Source: an uncultured Pseudomonadota bacterium (GTDB lineage Bacteria > Myxococcota_A > Polyangia > HGW-17). Taken from it: DNA of 24,876 nt. Each line of letters begins with the position of its first letter. The first letter of the stretch is position 1. The notes beneath the pieces were generated by a model. The model was not told the origin of the DNA. It made no database searches and saw only the letters and a list, made by a program, of their open reading frames with translations. A program made the position numbers and the translations under genes. This document shows positions 16,046 through 24,876 of this stretch, in pieces. Where the stretch lies: the NCBI GenBank assembly GCA_938004375.1, contig CALKWH010000107.1:1-24876 (forward strand), read 5' to 3'.

Positions 16046-16483
16046 ATGTTGGACATGGCATTTGTCGAGGAGATCATTCCGGTGCTGATCGCGGAGAGCA
16101 CCCACCCGACGGTCAAGGGCATCACCCTGGCGGTCATCTCCCAGCTCGGACTCCGCGGCCGCGCCGCCGTGGCGGCCGAGCACCGCATCCGGCCGCTGGT
16201 GATGGAAGCCATCCGCGAGACCTTCGGCGAGGACGAGCTCGACGAGGACTACGAGGACGAGGACGAGCTCTCCGAGAGCGAGGACGAGTTCGGCTTCGAA
16301 GGCTACGAGGACGACGACGACGACGACTTCGGCTACGAGGACGACGACGACGACGACGACAATGACTCCTACTTCATGGACGACGAGGAGGACGACGACT
16401 TCGACTCGGACCTCGACGACGAGGACGACGACGACCTCGACGACCTCGACGACTACGGCGACGACGAAGACGACGAAGACTGA
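16046..16483 (+). CDS. Highly acidic tail protein (145 aa), function unknown
   Basis: Two parts are visible. Residues 1-60 look like a small helical domain (AFVEEIIPVLIAESTHPTVK..., RGRAAVAAEHRIRPLVMEAI). The last 85 residues are an acidic tail in which I count about 59 Asp/Glu, with runs of six or seven Asp and scattered Tyr/Phe. No signal peptide is seen, so it is presumably cytoplasmic. The start ATG at 16046 follows a GAGGAGAAG ribosome site; upstream in-frame non-ATG starts lack one. I do not recognise a family. Such tails can mimic nucleic acid, chaperone basic proteins or bind cations; none is shown here. It lies 39 bp upstream of uvrA in the same direction, probably co-transcribed. 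The tail is encoded by GAC/GAG-rich, slippage-prone DNA, so its length may vary between strains or be misassembled. Confidence 0.75.
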   Translation: MLDMAFVEEIIPVLIAESTHPTVKGITLAVISQLGLRGRAAVAAEHRIRPLVMEAIRETFGEDELDEDYEDEDELSESEDEFGFEGYEDDDDDDFGYEDDDDDDDNDSYFMDDEEDDDFDSDLDDEDDDDLDDLDDYGDDEDDED

Positions 16484-16522
16484 ACCGGCCCGCCCCGTCT
16501 TTTCTCCCAGGATGGAATTCCC

Positions 16523-19396
<2,874 letters not shown>

Positions 19397-19430
19397 GTGC
19401 CGCCAGGCGCCGGAGATGACCCGTTTCCGC

Positions 19431-19451
19431 GAATCGCCCGGCGGGCGATTC
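19431..19451 (+). terminator. Hairpin downstream of uvrA
   Basis: GAATCGCCC and GGGCGATTC form a perfect 9-bp stem with a 3-nt loop, 34 bp after the uvrA stop. There is no U-tract after it, so it is a possible 3'-end stabiliser or weak terminator rather than a clear intrinsic one. It also lies downstream of the convergent minus-strand four-helix-bundle gene and could serve both. Confidence 0.45.
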
Positions 19452-19482
19452 CACCGCCACGGACACGGACACCGACCCCGCT

Positions 19483-19806
19483 TCATACGCATGCCTTCAT
19501 GAGACCCCAGGTCATGCCGCCGATCCGGTCCAGGTCGCGATACCAGCGGACGCCGGTCGCGCGATCCAAGTGGCCACCGAGCACAAGGATGGCGACCGTT
19601 GCCTTGGCCTCCTGGCAACTGCCGTACGCGATACGGTAGTGTTGCAGGCGGTCCTTTCCAAACCGGCCGGCGCCTTCGGCCAGATTCAAGGCGATCGAAC
19701 TTGAGGAACGCTCCAACTGCCGGGCGAGGACAGGATGAACGAGCCGGGCGGCGGAGATGGCGGCCGCGGTGGCGATGGCGTGTTGCAGGACGAGCAGGCG
19801 GGACAT
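19483..19806 (-). CDS. Four-helix bundle protein (S23 / 23S rRNA intervening-sequence family)
   Basis: The 107-residue protein carries the family's core motif as LARQLERSSSSIALNLAEGA followed by GRFGKDRLQHYRIAYGS (residues 27-63), matching the usual S-I-x-x-N-I-A-E-G-x-G-R...F-L-R-x-A-x-G-S pattern. Members are small all-helical proteins, pentameric in known cases. They are found inside 23S rRNA intervening sequences, as stand-alone genes, and in the related Avd proteins of diversity-generating retroelements. No rRNA or reverse transcriptase is present here, so it is the stand-alone type, whose biological role is unclear. The start at 19806 is set by AAGGAGG 7 nt upstream; a longer ORF upstream lacks support. 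That SD lies inside a long hairpin (19806-19846), suggesting translational control. It is transcribed against uvrA and yraN. Confidence 0.85.
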   Translation of the reverse strand: MSRLLVLQHAIATAAAISAARLVHPVLARQLERSSSSIALNLAEGAGRFGKDRLQHYRIAYGSCQEAKATVAILVLGGHLDRATGVRWYRDLDRIGGMTWGLMKACV

Positions 19807-19846
19807 GGAAAAACCTCCTTCAGCAGGGACTGAGGAGGTTTTTCCA
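19806..19846 (-). promoter_or_regulatory. SD-sequestering 14-bp inverted repeat in the four-helix-bundle leader
   Basis: TGGAAAAACCTCCT (19806-19819) and AGGAGGTTTTTCCA (19833-19846) are perfect complements separated by 13 nt; an inner CAG/CTG pair can extend the stem past a bulge. In the minus-strand message the arm at 19819-19806 contains AGGAGG and ends on the first base of the start codon, while the CCTCCT arm lies just upstream. The ribosome site would be fully paired unless the hairpin is opened. Read on the plus strand it also resembles a terminator (A-run, stem, T5), so it may be bidirectional. Confidence 0.7.
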
Positions 19847-19977
19847 GGCACGCCTGCGACCCCGCGGTGACAGACGGGGCGCGAGGAAGGTCAAAGCGCG
19901 GCCCGAGGCACAGCGAGAAAGCGAAAAGGCGGACGATTCTCTGCAACCGCGAGGCCGTCCGACCCGATAATGACGGC

Positions 19978-20379
19978 ATGGAACCCCACGACCACCAGGA
20001 ACGCATCGAACTGGGCCGGCTCGGCGAGGATCGCGCCGTGGCCCTCTACCAGGACTGGGGCTACGAGCTCGTCGCCCGCAACGACAACTACCACCGGCTC
20101 GGCGAGCTCGACTTCGTCGCGCGCCGCGGAGGGGTCCTCGCCTTCGTGGAGGTGCGCACCCGGGCCACGGACTCCGGCGGGCACCCCCTCGAGAGCGTGA
20201 CCCCCACCAAGCGCGCGAAGATCATCCGCGCCGCCGTGCTCTTCTGGGACCAGCTCCCCGACGCCCGGCGCGCGGGGATCGACGAGCTCCGCTTCGACGT
20301 CGTGGGGGTGGTGCAGCGGCCCTTCGGGCTGGTGATCACGCCCATCCTGGGGGCGTTCGAGACGGACCGCGTGTGGTGA
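19978..20379 (+). CDS. yraN: YraN / UPF0102 family endonuclease-like protein
   Basis: The 133-residue protein shows the family plan: GRLGEDRAVALYQDWGYELV, then HRLGELDFVARRGGVLAFVEV, and the closing RFDVVGV. The fold is a restriction-endonuclease-like (PD-(D/E)xK) domain. Candidate catalytic residues are E43, D45 and E58; the final Lys of ExK is Arg here (E58-V-R60), a change I believe is also seen in other family members. The cellular role is unresolved; links to DNA processing have been proposed. ATG 19978 is chosen because homology begins there. No ribosome site is seen; a GATAAT box ends only 6 nt before the ATG, so a leaderless message is possible, though no good -35 was found. A hairpin lies ~40 bp after its stop. 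Confidence 0.88.
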   Translation: MEPHDHQERIELGRLGEDRAVALYQDWGYELVARNDNYHRLGELDFVARRGGVLAFVEVRTRATDSGGHPLESVTPTKRAKIIRAAVLFWDQLPDARRAGIDELRFDVVGVVQRPFGLVITPILGAFETDRVW

Positions 20380-20418
20380 CCGGGGCAAGGCGCTCCGACC
20401 CAGACCCACTGTCATCCC

Positions 20419-20456
20419 CTGTAGTCAAAAAAACTCGCGAGTATAATTGACTGCAG
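20419..20456. terminator. Hairpin / interrupted palindrome after yraN
   Basis: CTGTAGTCAA (20419-20428) pairs with TTGACTGCAG (20447-20456) over 10 bp, with one G-U wobble in RNA. Inside the loop is a second palindrome, ACTCGCGAGT (20433-20442), centred on the same point. It lies 40 bp past the yraN stop. No U-tract follows; it may end transcription of the convergent units or be a protein-binding site. Confidence 0.4.
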
Positions 20457-20535
20457 GTGAAAATACTCGTATCTCGTGACAACTCACCAAGTCTGATGAT
20501 ACCGTCTCGCAGCGGGTGCTGGTGTTTGTTTCTCT

Positions 20536-20553
20536 CGTTGTCGTTGTCGTTGT
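20536..20553. repeat. Hexanucleotide microsatellite (CGTTGT)3
   Basis: Three exact copies of CGTTGT, followed by decayed copies (CGTAAT, TGTAAT), lie in noncoding DNA. No function is assigned. Confidence 0.8.
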
Positions 20554-20611
20554 CGTAATTGTAATCGACTCCCACACCCTCTCATGGAAATTCCTTGCGA
20601 TGGCCCCACCG

Positions 20612-20698
20612 TCACCGGCGGGTGTACAGTTTCAGGGTGGGGCCCAGCGGGCCGTCCCGGCGGACGGTCAGCGTGTCGCCGAGCACGCAGTACTCGAG
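20612..20698 (-). pseudogene. 3' remnant of a minus-strand coding region
   Basis: Read on the minus strand, this GC-rich block gives a clean 28-residue tail, LEYCVLGDTLTVRRDGPLGP then TLKLYTRR, ending in TGA. The pattern resembles the last beta strands of the small Cys-containing lipoproteins typical of this lineage. Upstream the frame hits a stop within eight codons and composition drops to AT-rich sequence at a 14-bp palindrome. It looks like the 3' end of a gene whose 5' part was replaced or deleted. The protein-like character is my judgement from composition and pattern only. Confidence 0.4.
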
Positions 20699-20702
20699 TA
20701 CT
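20689..20702. repeat. 14-bp perfect palindrome at the remnant/lipoprotein junction
   Basis: AGTACTCGAGTACT is its own reverse complement. It sits exactly where GC-rich remnant sequence changes to AT-rich lipoprotein-gene sequence and includes part of that gene's stop codon. It shares the ACTCG/CGAGT core with the palindrome at 20433-20442. Confidence 0.6.
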
Positions 20703-21093
20703 ATTCTTTATATTTACCACAAGTCCAGCAAACATTGTACCAACCAGGTTTTTCATCACAACGACTCCATCCCGGAATGGTGGCACCATTATGATTCAAC
20801 ACAAAAAGGATCTGATACCCATCACCCTCGTCCCGGTAGTAGCCGGTCGTCCTTTCTTCCTCCCAATCAGGATTTTCCCCACGGGCCATACAATGATACT
20901 CATAATCCGTAGTTGGTTCACAAACACCGTCCTCCAGCCAACATTTTCTCGAGATTCGCCAGGCGCAGTCCGACTCCCGGCAACTCGTCTCATCCACCTG
21001 GGCTTCGCAGAGCTCCGACCGGGAGATCTCGAGGCTCGAACTGCCGCACCCGGATAATCCGAGTGCCAATACCATGATGAACAACCGTCTCAT
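20701..21093 (-). CDS. Cys-rich lipoprotein of unknown function (130 aa)
   Basis: The N-terminus is a lipoprotein signal (MRRLFIMVLALGL then lipobox LSGC, lipidated Cys16). The mature part is Cys-rich: SELCEAQVDETSCRESDCAW and KCWLEDGVCEP match a Cys-spacing style common in deltaproteobacterial surface proteins, and NVCWTCGKYKE ends the chain. Disulfides in an outer-membrane lipoprotein facing the periplasm or exterior are likely. ATG at 21093 has GGAGG 5 nt upstream. Base composition is clearly lower in GC than its neighbours, and it follows an AT-rich leader, so recent acquisition or relaxed selection is possible. It lies downstream of the RluA operon on the same strand, separated by 103 bp. 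No specific family recognised. Confidence 0.75.
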   Translation of the reverse strand: MRRLFIMVLALGLSGCGSSSLEISRSELCEAQVDETSCRESDCAWRISRKCWLEDGVCEPTTDYEYHCMARGENPDWEEERTTGYYRDEGDGYQILFVLNHNGATIPGWSRCDEKPGWYNVCWTCGKYKE

Positions 21094-21196
21094 TGCGCCC
21101 TCCGTTCGTCAACCGGATTTTTCGCATGCATTCAAGACGACGCAAAGCTTACATTAAATATTTTCGGTTGTGAAAAGAACAAGCTCGGACGAACGC

Positions 21197-22063
21197 TCAC
21201 CGGGCGGGCGCGAACCCGGCTTCCCAGGGGATCGGGGCGAAAAAGTCGGCGTCGCCGAACACGGGGGAGCGCCAGCGCAGGCGCTCGGCGTGGAGGAACA
21301 TGGGGCCGGCGCCGGCGGCCTCGCCCACGGGGTACCACGGGTCGCCCAGCACGGGGCACCCCAGGTGGGCCAGATGCACCCGGATCTGGTGGGTGCGGCC
21401 GGTGTGAAGGCGCAGGCGCACGAGCTGGCGGTCGTCGGGCAGCGCTCGCACCTCGAGGACCTCGGTGCGCGCCGGGCGGCCGTCGTCGCGCACGCAGAAG
21501 CGCTGGGCGCGGGCCGGGTGCGGGCCGATGGGCAGGTCGAGGAGCCCGGGCGAGAGGTCAAAGGCGCGGGTGAGCGCGACGTAGATCTTCTCGCAGGCCT
21601 CCGAGCGCAGCAGGTCCTCGAAGGCCGTCAGGATCGAGGGGTCGCGCACGAACGGCAGCACCCCCGAGGTGTGGAAGTCCAGGCGGGACACGACCCACAG
21701 TTGGCCCAGGCGACGCGAGAGCTCGGTGACCACCGAGCGGTCCCCCTGGGCCGTGGGGGCGGTGGGCCAGCCGGCGGGCTTGTTCACAACCACGAACCGG
21801 GGGTCCGTGGCCAGGATCCAGGCGTCGGGATCGTCCCCGGCGAGAGGCGCGCGGGGCAGCTCCAGCGGGGCCCGCACCACCGAGCCCGCGCGCACGGTGC
21901 GCGAGGCGACCTTCACGCGCTGGCGGTCGACGAACACGGCGCCGGCCTCGATGAGCCTGCGGGCGAAGCGCCGCGAGACGCGCGACGCCATGACCTGGTC
22001 CAGGCGCAGGCCGGCGAGCGGGCCCTGGACGTGGATCTCGAAGAAGCCCTCCTGGTCCTTCAT
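21197..22063 (-). CDS. RluA-family pseudouridine synthase
   Basis: The enzyme converts specific uridines in rRNA or tRNA to pseudouridine. An N-terminal S4-like RNA-binding segment (residues ~18-65: LRLDQVMASRVS...RLIEAGAVFVDRQRV) precedes the catalytic domain. Visible motifs are VVVNKPAGWPTAPT (motif I), SRLDFHTSG with the catalytic Asp129 (motif II) and RTHQIRVHLAHLGCPVLGD (motif III). Motif II usually reads HRLD; here Ser replaces His, a small departure that leaves the Asp intact. At 288 residues it is slightly short of RluC/RluD. The target site cannot be told from sequence. ATG at 22063 overlaps the upstream kinase stop (ATGA), so it is the last gene of a three-gene minus-strand operon. 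A much longer ORF in this frame is a shadow through the upstream genes. Confidence 0.92.
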   Translation of the reverse strand: MKDQEGFFEIHVQGPLAGLRLDQVMASRVSRRFARRLIEAGAVFVDRQRVKVASRTVRAGSVVRAPLELPRAPLAGDDPDAWILATDPRFVVVNKPAGWPTAPTAQGDRSVVTELSRRLGQLWVVSRLDFHTSGVLPFVRDPSILTAFEDLLRSEACEKIYVALTRAFDLSPGLLDLPIGPHPARAQRFCVRDDGRPARTEVLEVRALPDDRQLVRLRLHTGRTHQIRVHLAHLGCPVLGDPWYPVGEAAGAGPMFLHAERLRWRSPVFGDADFFAPIPWEAGFAPAR

Positions 22064-23712
22064 CGCCGCCTCTGCCGGGTGGATGCGAAGAAGTAGCGCA
22101 GAAAGAGGAGCCCGCAGAGGGCGGACACGCCGAAGAGCACGGCGGCGCGCGCGTCGTCCCCGGCGTCCTCGAAGCGCCAGCCCGACCACAGGAAGAACAC
22201 TCCCAGCCCGGCGAACAGGCCCTCGTGGACCCAGGCGTGGGCGGTCTTGACGAAGTACTCGGCGTCGGCGAGGCGCAGCTCGATCTCGCCGTAGGTCAGC
22301 CGGGAGAGCACCGAGCGCAGCTCGGAGGGGAGCGCCAGCGCGTTCTTGGCCAGCTCGCGCATGGCCTGCAGCGCGAGCGACGAGGGATCGAGCCCGTACG
22401 AGATCGAGAAGCGGCGCAGGTGGGGCAAGAAGACCTCGAGGACGTCGAGCTCGGGGGCCATCACGGTCACCAGCCCCAAGATCTGCAAAAGCGTGCGCTC
22501 GAGCATGACCCACTCCCGGGGGATGTGGAACGAGGCGGCGATGTCCTTGAGGCTGATGTTCATGCCCTTCAAGTCCTGCAGGTTCTTCAGGCCGCCCTCG
22601 GTGGAGAAGCGCAGGTTCCCCAGGCGCAGGTTCTCGATGCCGATCTTCTCCTGGAACTGGTCGTGGAAGTACGCCACCACGCGGTCGTACACGCGGGGGT
22701 CGGCGGAGGTGGGGATGAAGCCCATCTTGCGCATGGCGGCGACCAGACCGGCCGTGTCCTTGCGCACGCCGGCCTGCACGAAGGCGACCATGCCCTCGCG
22801 CATGCGGTCCGAGATGACCGAGCAGGCGCCGAAGTCCATGAAGCACAACCTCGGGCCGGGCTGGACCCACACGTTCCCCGGGTGGGGATCGGCGTGGTAG
22901 AACCCGTGCTCGAAGAACATCGCGGCGTAGGTCTCGACCAGCAGCGAGGCGGCCTCCTCGGGGTTCACGCCCAGGGCGCGCTGGCCCGCCGTGTCGTTGA
23001 TCTTCACGCCCTCGACGAAGGCGGTCACCAGCACCTTCGGGGTGCACCACTCGAGCACGGGCTCGGGGGCGGTGACCGACGGGCTCTGGGCGAAGGCGGC
23101 CCGGAAGCGCTGGAGGTTGTCCAGCTCCTGGGTGAAGTCGACCTCCTGCTCCAGGATCGCCTTGAGCTCGTCGTAGATGCGCACGAGCTCCGGGTTGGGG
23201 AAGAACCAGCCGATGAGCCGCACGATGACGTAGAACGCGCGCATGTCCTGGGCGAACACGGCCTCGATGCCGGGGTACTGGATCTTCACCGCGACCTGCC
23301 GCCCGTCGTGGAGGCGCGCGCGGTGGACCTGCCCCACGGAGGCGGCGGCGATGGGCGTTTCCTCGAGGTCGGCGAGGACCTCCGCGGGCGGGCGCTTCCA
23401 CTCGTCGGCCAGCCGGGTGCGCATCAGATCGGTGGGCACCGGGTCCACGCGGTCCTGCAGGGCGGCGAACTCCTCGCGGAAGGCGGGGGGCAGCACGGTG
23501 GCCAGGATCGAGATCAACTGCCCCACCTTGATGTAGAGCCCCCGCTGCTCCATGAACAGCCGGCGCAGCCGGACGGCGGTGCGCCGGTGCAGCCGCTCGA
23601 GGGCCTCGGCGGACTCGGCCGTGCGCCGGCCGCGGGCCAGGGCGAAGCGGTACCGGATGAGGATCCAGAACACCACCCACAGGGCCCTGAAGGAGCGCCA
23701 GCCGAGCCTCAT
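22060..23712 (-). CDS. UbiB / ABC1 (AarF) family kinase-like protein
   Basis: The 550-residue protein is an atypical protein-kinase-like ATPase of the UbiB/ABC1/ADCK family, which supports ubiquinone or other isoprenoid-lipid biosynthesis at membranes. Hallmarks are the KxGQ motif (K62-V-G-Q65), the Ala-rich nucleotide loop AAASVGQVH (122-130), the Lys of AVKIQYPG (K143), catalytic HADPHPGN (273-280) and the metal-binding DFG (293-295). An N-terminal hydrophobic segment (~10-20) and two C-terminal TM helices (~505-525, ~530-548) predict membrane association, as in UbiB. ATG at 23712 overlaps the sigma-54 regulator's stop, and its own stop overlaps the RluA gene, both as ATGA. No other quinone gene is in the window, so the ubiB name is not applied firmly. 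Confidence 0.92.
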   Translation of the reverse strand: MRLGWRSFRALWVVFWILIRYRFALARGRRTAESAEALERLHRRTAVRLRRLFMEQRGLYIKVGQLISILATVLPPAFREEFAALQDRVDPVPTDLMRTRLADEWKRPPAEVLADLEETPIAAASVGQVHRARLHDGRQVAVKIQYPGIEAVFAQDMRAFYVIVRLIGWFFPNPELVRIYDELKAILEQEVDFTQELDNLQRFRAAFAQSPSVTAPEPVLEWCTPKVLVTAFVEGVKINDTAGQRALGVNPEEAASLLVETYAAMFFEHGFYHADPHPGNVWVQPGPRLCFMDFGACSVISDRMREGMVAFVQAGVRKDTAGLVAAMRKMGFIPTSADPRVYDRVVAYFHDQFQEKIGIENLRLGNLRFSTEGGLKNLQDLKGMNISLKDIAASFHIPREWVMLERTLLQILGLVTVMAPELDVLEVFLPHLRRFSISYGLDPSSLALQAMRELAKNALALPSELRSVLSRLTYGEIELRLADAEYFVKTAHAWVHEGLFAGLGVFFLWSGWRFEDAGDDARAAVLFGVSALCGLLFLRYFFASTRQRRR

Positions 23713-24830
23713 GGCCGCTCCTCCCCCCCGCCGGGTTCCCGCCCGCCGTCCCCATCCCCCTCCTCGGCGAGCCGGCGGTAGATCGTGCGGGTGGCGATGC
23801 CCAGCAGCCGGGCGGCGTCCTGCTTGTTCCCGCCCGTGAAGCGCAGGGTCTCGCGGATCATCGTGCGCTCGATCTCCTCCATGGGCACGCCGATGGGCAG
23901 CGTGATCGAGCCGCCCGAGGGCGTGATCGCGGTGAGCTCGGGGGGCAGGTGCTCGAGGGTGATGAAGTCGCCCCGGCCCAGCACCACCGCCCGCTCGATC
24001 ACGTTCTCGAGCTCGCGGACGTTGCCCGGCCAGGGATGGGAGGCCAGCACGTCCAGGGCTTCCTGGGTGATGCCCAGGAACTGCTTGTTGTTCTTGCGGT
24101 TGAACCGCCCCATGAAGTGGGCGGCCAAAAGCGCGATGTCGTCGGGGCGCTCGCGCAGAGGCGGCAGCGTGATGGAAATGACGTTGAGGCGGTAGTACAG
24201 GTCCGCGCGGAAGCGCCCCGCCGCAACGGCCTCCTCGAGGTTCCGGTGGGTCGCCGCCAGCAGGCGCACGTTGACCGGGGCCGGGCGGTCCGCGCCCACG
24301 GGCTCGACCTCGCCCTCCTGCAGCACGCGCAGGAGCTTGACCTGCAGGTGCGGCGCGAGATCGCCGATCTCGTCGAGGAAGAGCGTGCCGCCGTCGGCCT
24401 GCCTGAAGCGCCCGGGACGGTCGGCGCCGGCGCCCGTGAAGGCCCCCTTGACGTAGCCGAACAACTCGCTCTCGATGATCGACTCGGGCAGGGCGGCGCA
24501 GTTGACGGCGACGAACGGGGCGGCGGCGCGGGCCGAGCGACGGTGGATCTCGCGGGCGGCGAGCTCCTTGCCGGTGCCGCTCTCGCCGCGTAACAGCACT
24601 GTGGCTTCTGACGAAGCCACCTGACGCAGCAGGTCCTGGAGGTGGCGGAAGGCCGGCGACTGCCCGACCAACTGTCCCTCCTGCTCGGCGCCTTCGAGGC
24701 GCGCGCGCAGTTGGCGGTTCTCCTGCACCAGGCGCCGGCGCTCCATGGCCTTGTCCAGCGTGCGCACCAGCGCGGCCTTCTTCACGGGCTTGGGCAAAAA
24801 GTCGTAGGCGCCCTCCTTCATGGCCTCGAC
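23709..24830 (-). CDS. Sigma-54-dependent response regulator, NtrC family (5' partial)
   Basis: The visible 373 residues start within the receiver domain's last third ([20 protein letters not shown]; the conserved Lys is K14) and continue into a linker helix, a complete AAA+ activator domain and a DNA-binding tail. AAA+ features are Walker A GESGTGKE (82-89), the sigma-54-contacting GAFTGA loop (129-134), Walker B LFLDEIGD (150-157) and the [15 protein letters not shown] segment. The C-terminal Fis-type helix-turn-helix is [21 protein letters not shown]. It should activate sigma-54 promoters after phosphorylation by a histidine kinase not seen here. The receiver's Asp is beyond the contig end, where adapter starts on a codon boundary. 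It is the first visible gene of the operon with the ABC1 and RluA genes. Confidence 0.95.
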   Translation of the reverse strand, partial: VEAMKEGAYDFLPKPVKKAALVRTLDKAMERRRLVQENRQLRARLEGAEQEGQLVGQSPAFRHLQDLLRQVASSEATVLLRGESGTGKELAAREIHRRSARAAAPFVAVNCAALPESIIESELFGYVKGAFTGAGADRPGRFRQADGGTLFLDEIGDLAPHLQVKLLRVLQEGEVEPVGADRPAPVNVRLLAATHRNLEEAVAAGRFRADLYYRLNVISITLPPLRERPDDIALLAAHFMGRFNRKNNKQFLGITQEALDVLASHPWPGNVRELENVIERAVVLGRGDFITLEHLPPELTAITPSGGSITLPIGVPMEEIERTMIRETLRFTGGNKQDAARLLGIATRTIYRRLAEEGDGDGGREPGGGEERP

Positions 24831-24876
24831 AGATCGGAAGAGCACACGTCTGAACTCCAGTCACCGAATACGATCT
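24831..24876. other. Illumina index-adapter sequence (right contig end)
   Basis: Positions 24831-24864 are the standard TruSeq index-read adapter beginning AGATCGGAAGAGC, followed by index CGAATACG and ATCT. It mirrors the left end. Genomic sequence stops at 24830; the start apparent in this segment for the response-regulator frame (MLFRS) is adapter-derived. Confidence 0.98.

Larger units (their letters stand above)
20380..20700. other. Gene-poor, partly lower-GC stretch between yraN and the lipoprotein gene
   Basis: No intact gene is supported. It holds a strong hairpin (20419-20456), a related inverted repeat (CGAGTAT at 20438-20444 with ATACTCG at 20463-20469), a hexanucleotide microsatellite (20536-20553), a short GC-rich coding remnant on the minus strand (20612-20698) and a palindrome at the edge (20689-20702). 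Both flanking genes end into it, so it must contain the transcript ends of convergent units. Confidence 0.6.

Noticed and set aside
19397..19482. A tRNA or small RNA gene between uvrA and the four-helix-bundle gene
   Set aside because: One perfect hairpin is present, but no T-arm consensus or cloverleaf could be drawn.
19483..19806. Diversity-generating retroelement, suggested by the Avd-like four-helix bundle protein
   Set aside because: No reverse transcriptase, template repeat or variable repeat is visible in the window.
20336..20575. Minus-strand ORF with a DNDNDN-type peptide
   Set aside because: It is a translation of the hexanucleotide microsatellite and noncoding flank, with no ribosome site or protein-like pattern.
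20612..21093. Lipoprotein gene and the GC-rich remnant being one frameshifted gene
   Set aside because: The lipoprotein has its own stop and a plausible C-terminus, base composition changes abruptly at the junction, and the remnant is in a different frame with a further upstream stop. It cannot be fully excluded.

Overview
The window is one assembled contig of high-GC DNA (real insert about 45..24830). It is capped at both ends by Illumina index-adapter sequence, so its first and last genes are cut. Gene content points to a deltaproteobacterial-type organism (Myxococcota or Bradymonadales-like). The evidence is a MYXO-CTERM-like sorting tail on a Cys-rich, Asp-rich secreted protein, a ~3500-residue TPR protein, small Cys-rich lipoproteins, a UvrA of the 'ELGKRDLPGT' type, and an NtrC-type regulator. 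The lineage is inferred from protein style; no rRNA gene is present.

Left half, plus strand. After the truncated secreted protein comes a giant TPR protein (651..11156) of about 43 helical units plus a C-terminal domain. It is followed closely by a tiny lipoprotein and then, after 82 bp, by a tightly overlapping cluster: kamD and kamE (the two subunits of the B12/PLP-dependent lysine 5,6-aminomutase), an RNase Y-like HD protein whose KH domain looks degenerate, and a three-TM protein. Start and stop codons overlap from kamD to the TM protein, so these four are almost certainly co-transcribed. No other lysine-fermentation gene lies in the window.

Middle, plus strand. A sigma-70-like promoter precedes a 145-residue protein with an extremely acidic tail, followed 39 bp later by uvrA. 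The uvrA 3' end carries an 18-bp in-frame tandem repeat that lengthens the protein's tail.

Right half. Between uvrA and a YraN/UPF0102 gene lies a minus-strand four-helix-bundle (S23/Avd-like) gene whose Shine-Dalgarno sequence is buried in a perfect 14-bp inverted repeat. After yraN comes a lower-GC patch with palindromes, a microsatellite, a short GC-rich remnant of a minus-strand coding region, and a Cys-rich lipoprotein gene. The last 3.6 kb is a minus-strand operon with 4-bp ATGA overlaps: a sigma-54 response regulator (cut by the contig end), a UbiB/ABC1 kinase-like protein and an RluA-family pseudouridine synthase.

No transposase, CRISPR array, tRNA or rRNA was seen. The observations I rate highest are the RNase Y-like paralogue coupled to lysine 5,6-aminomutase, the SD-sequestering hairpin of the four-helix-bundle gene, and the acidic protein beside uvrA. 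I do not see clear proof of a wholly new system.
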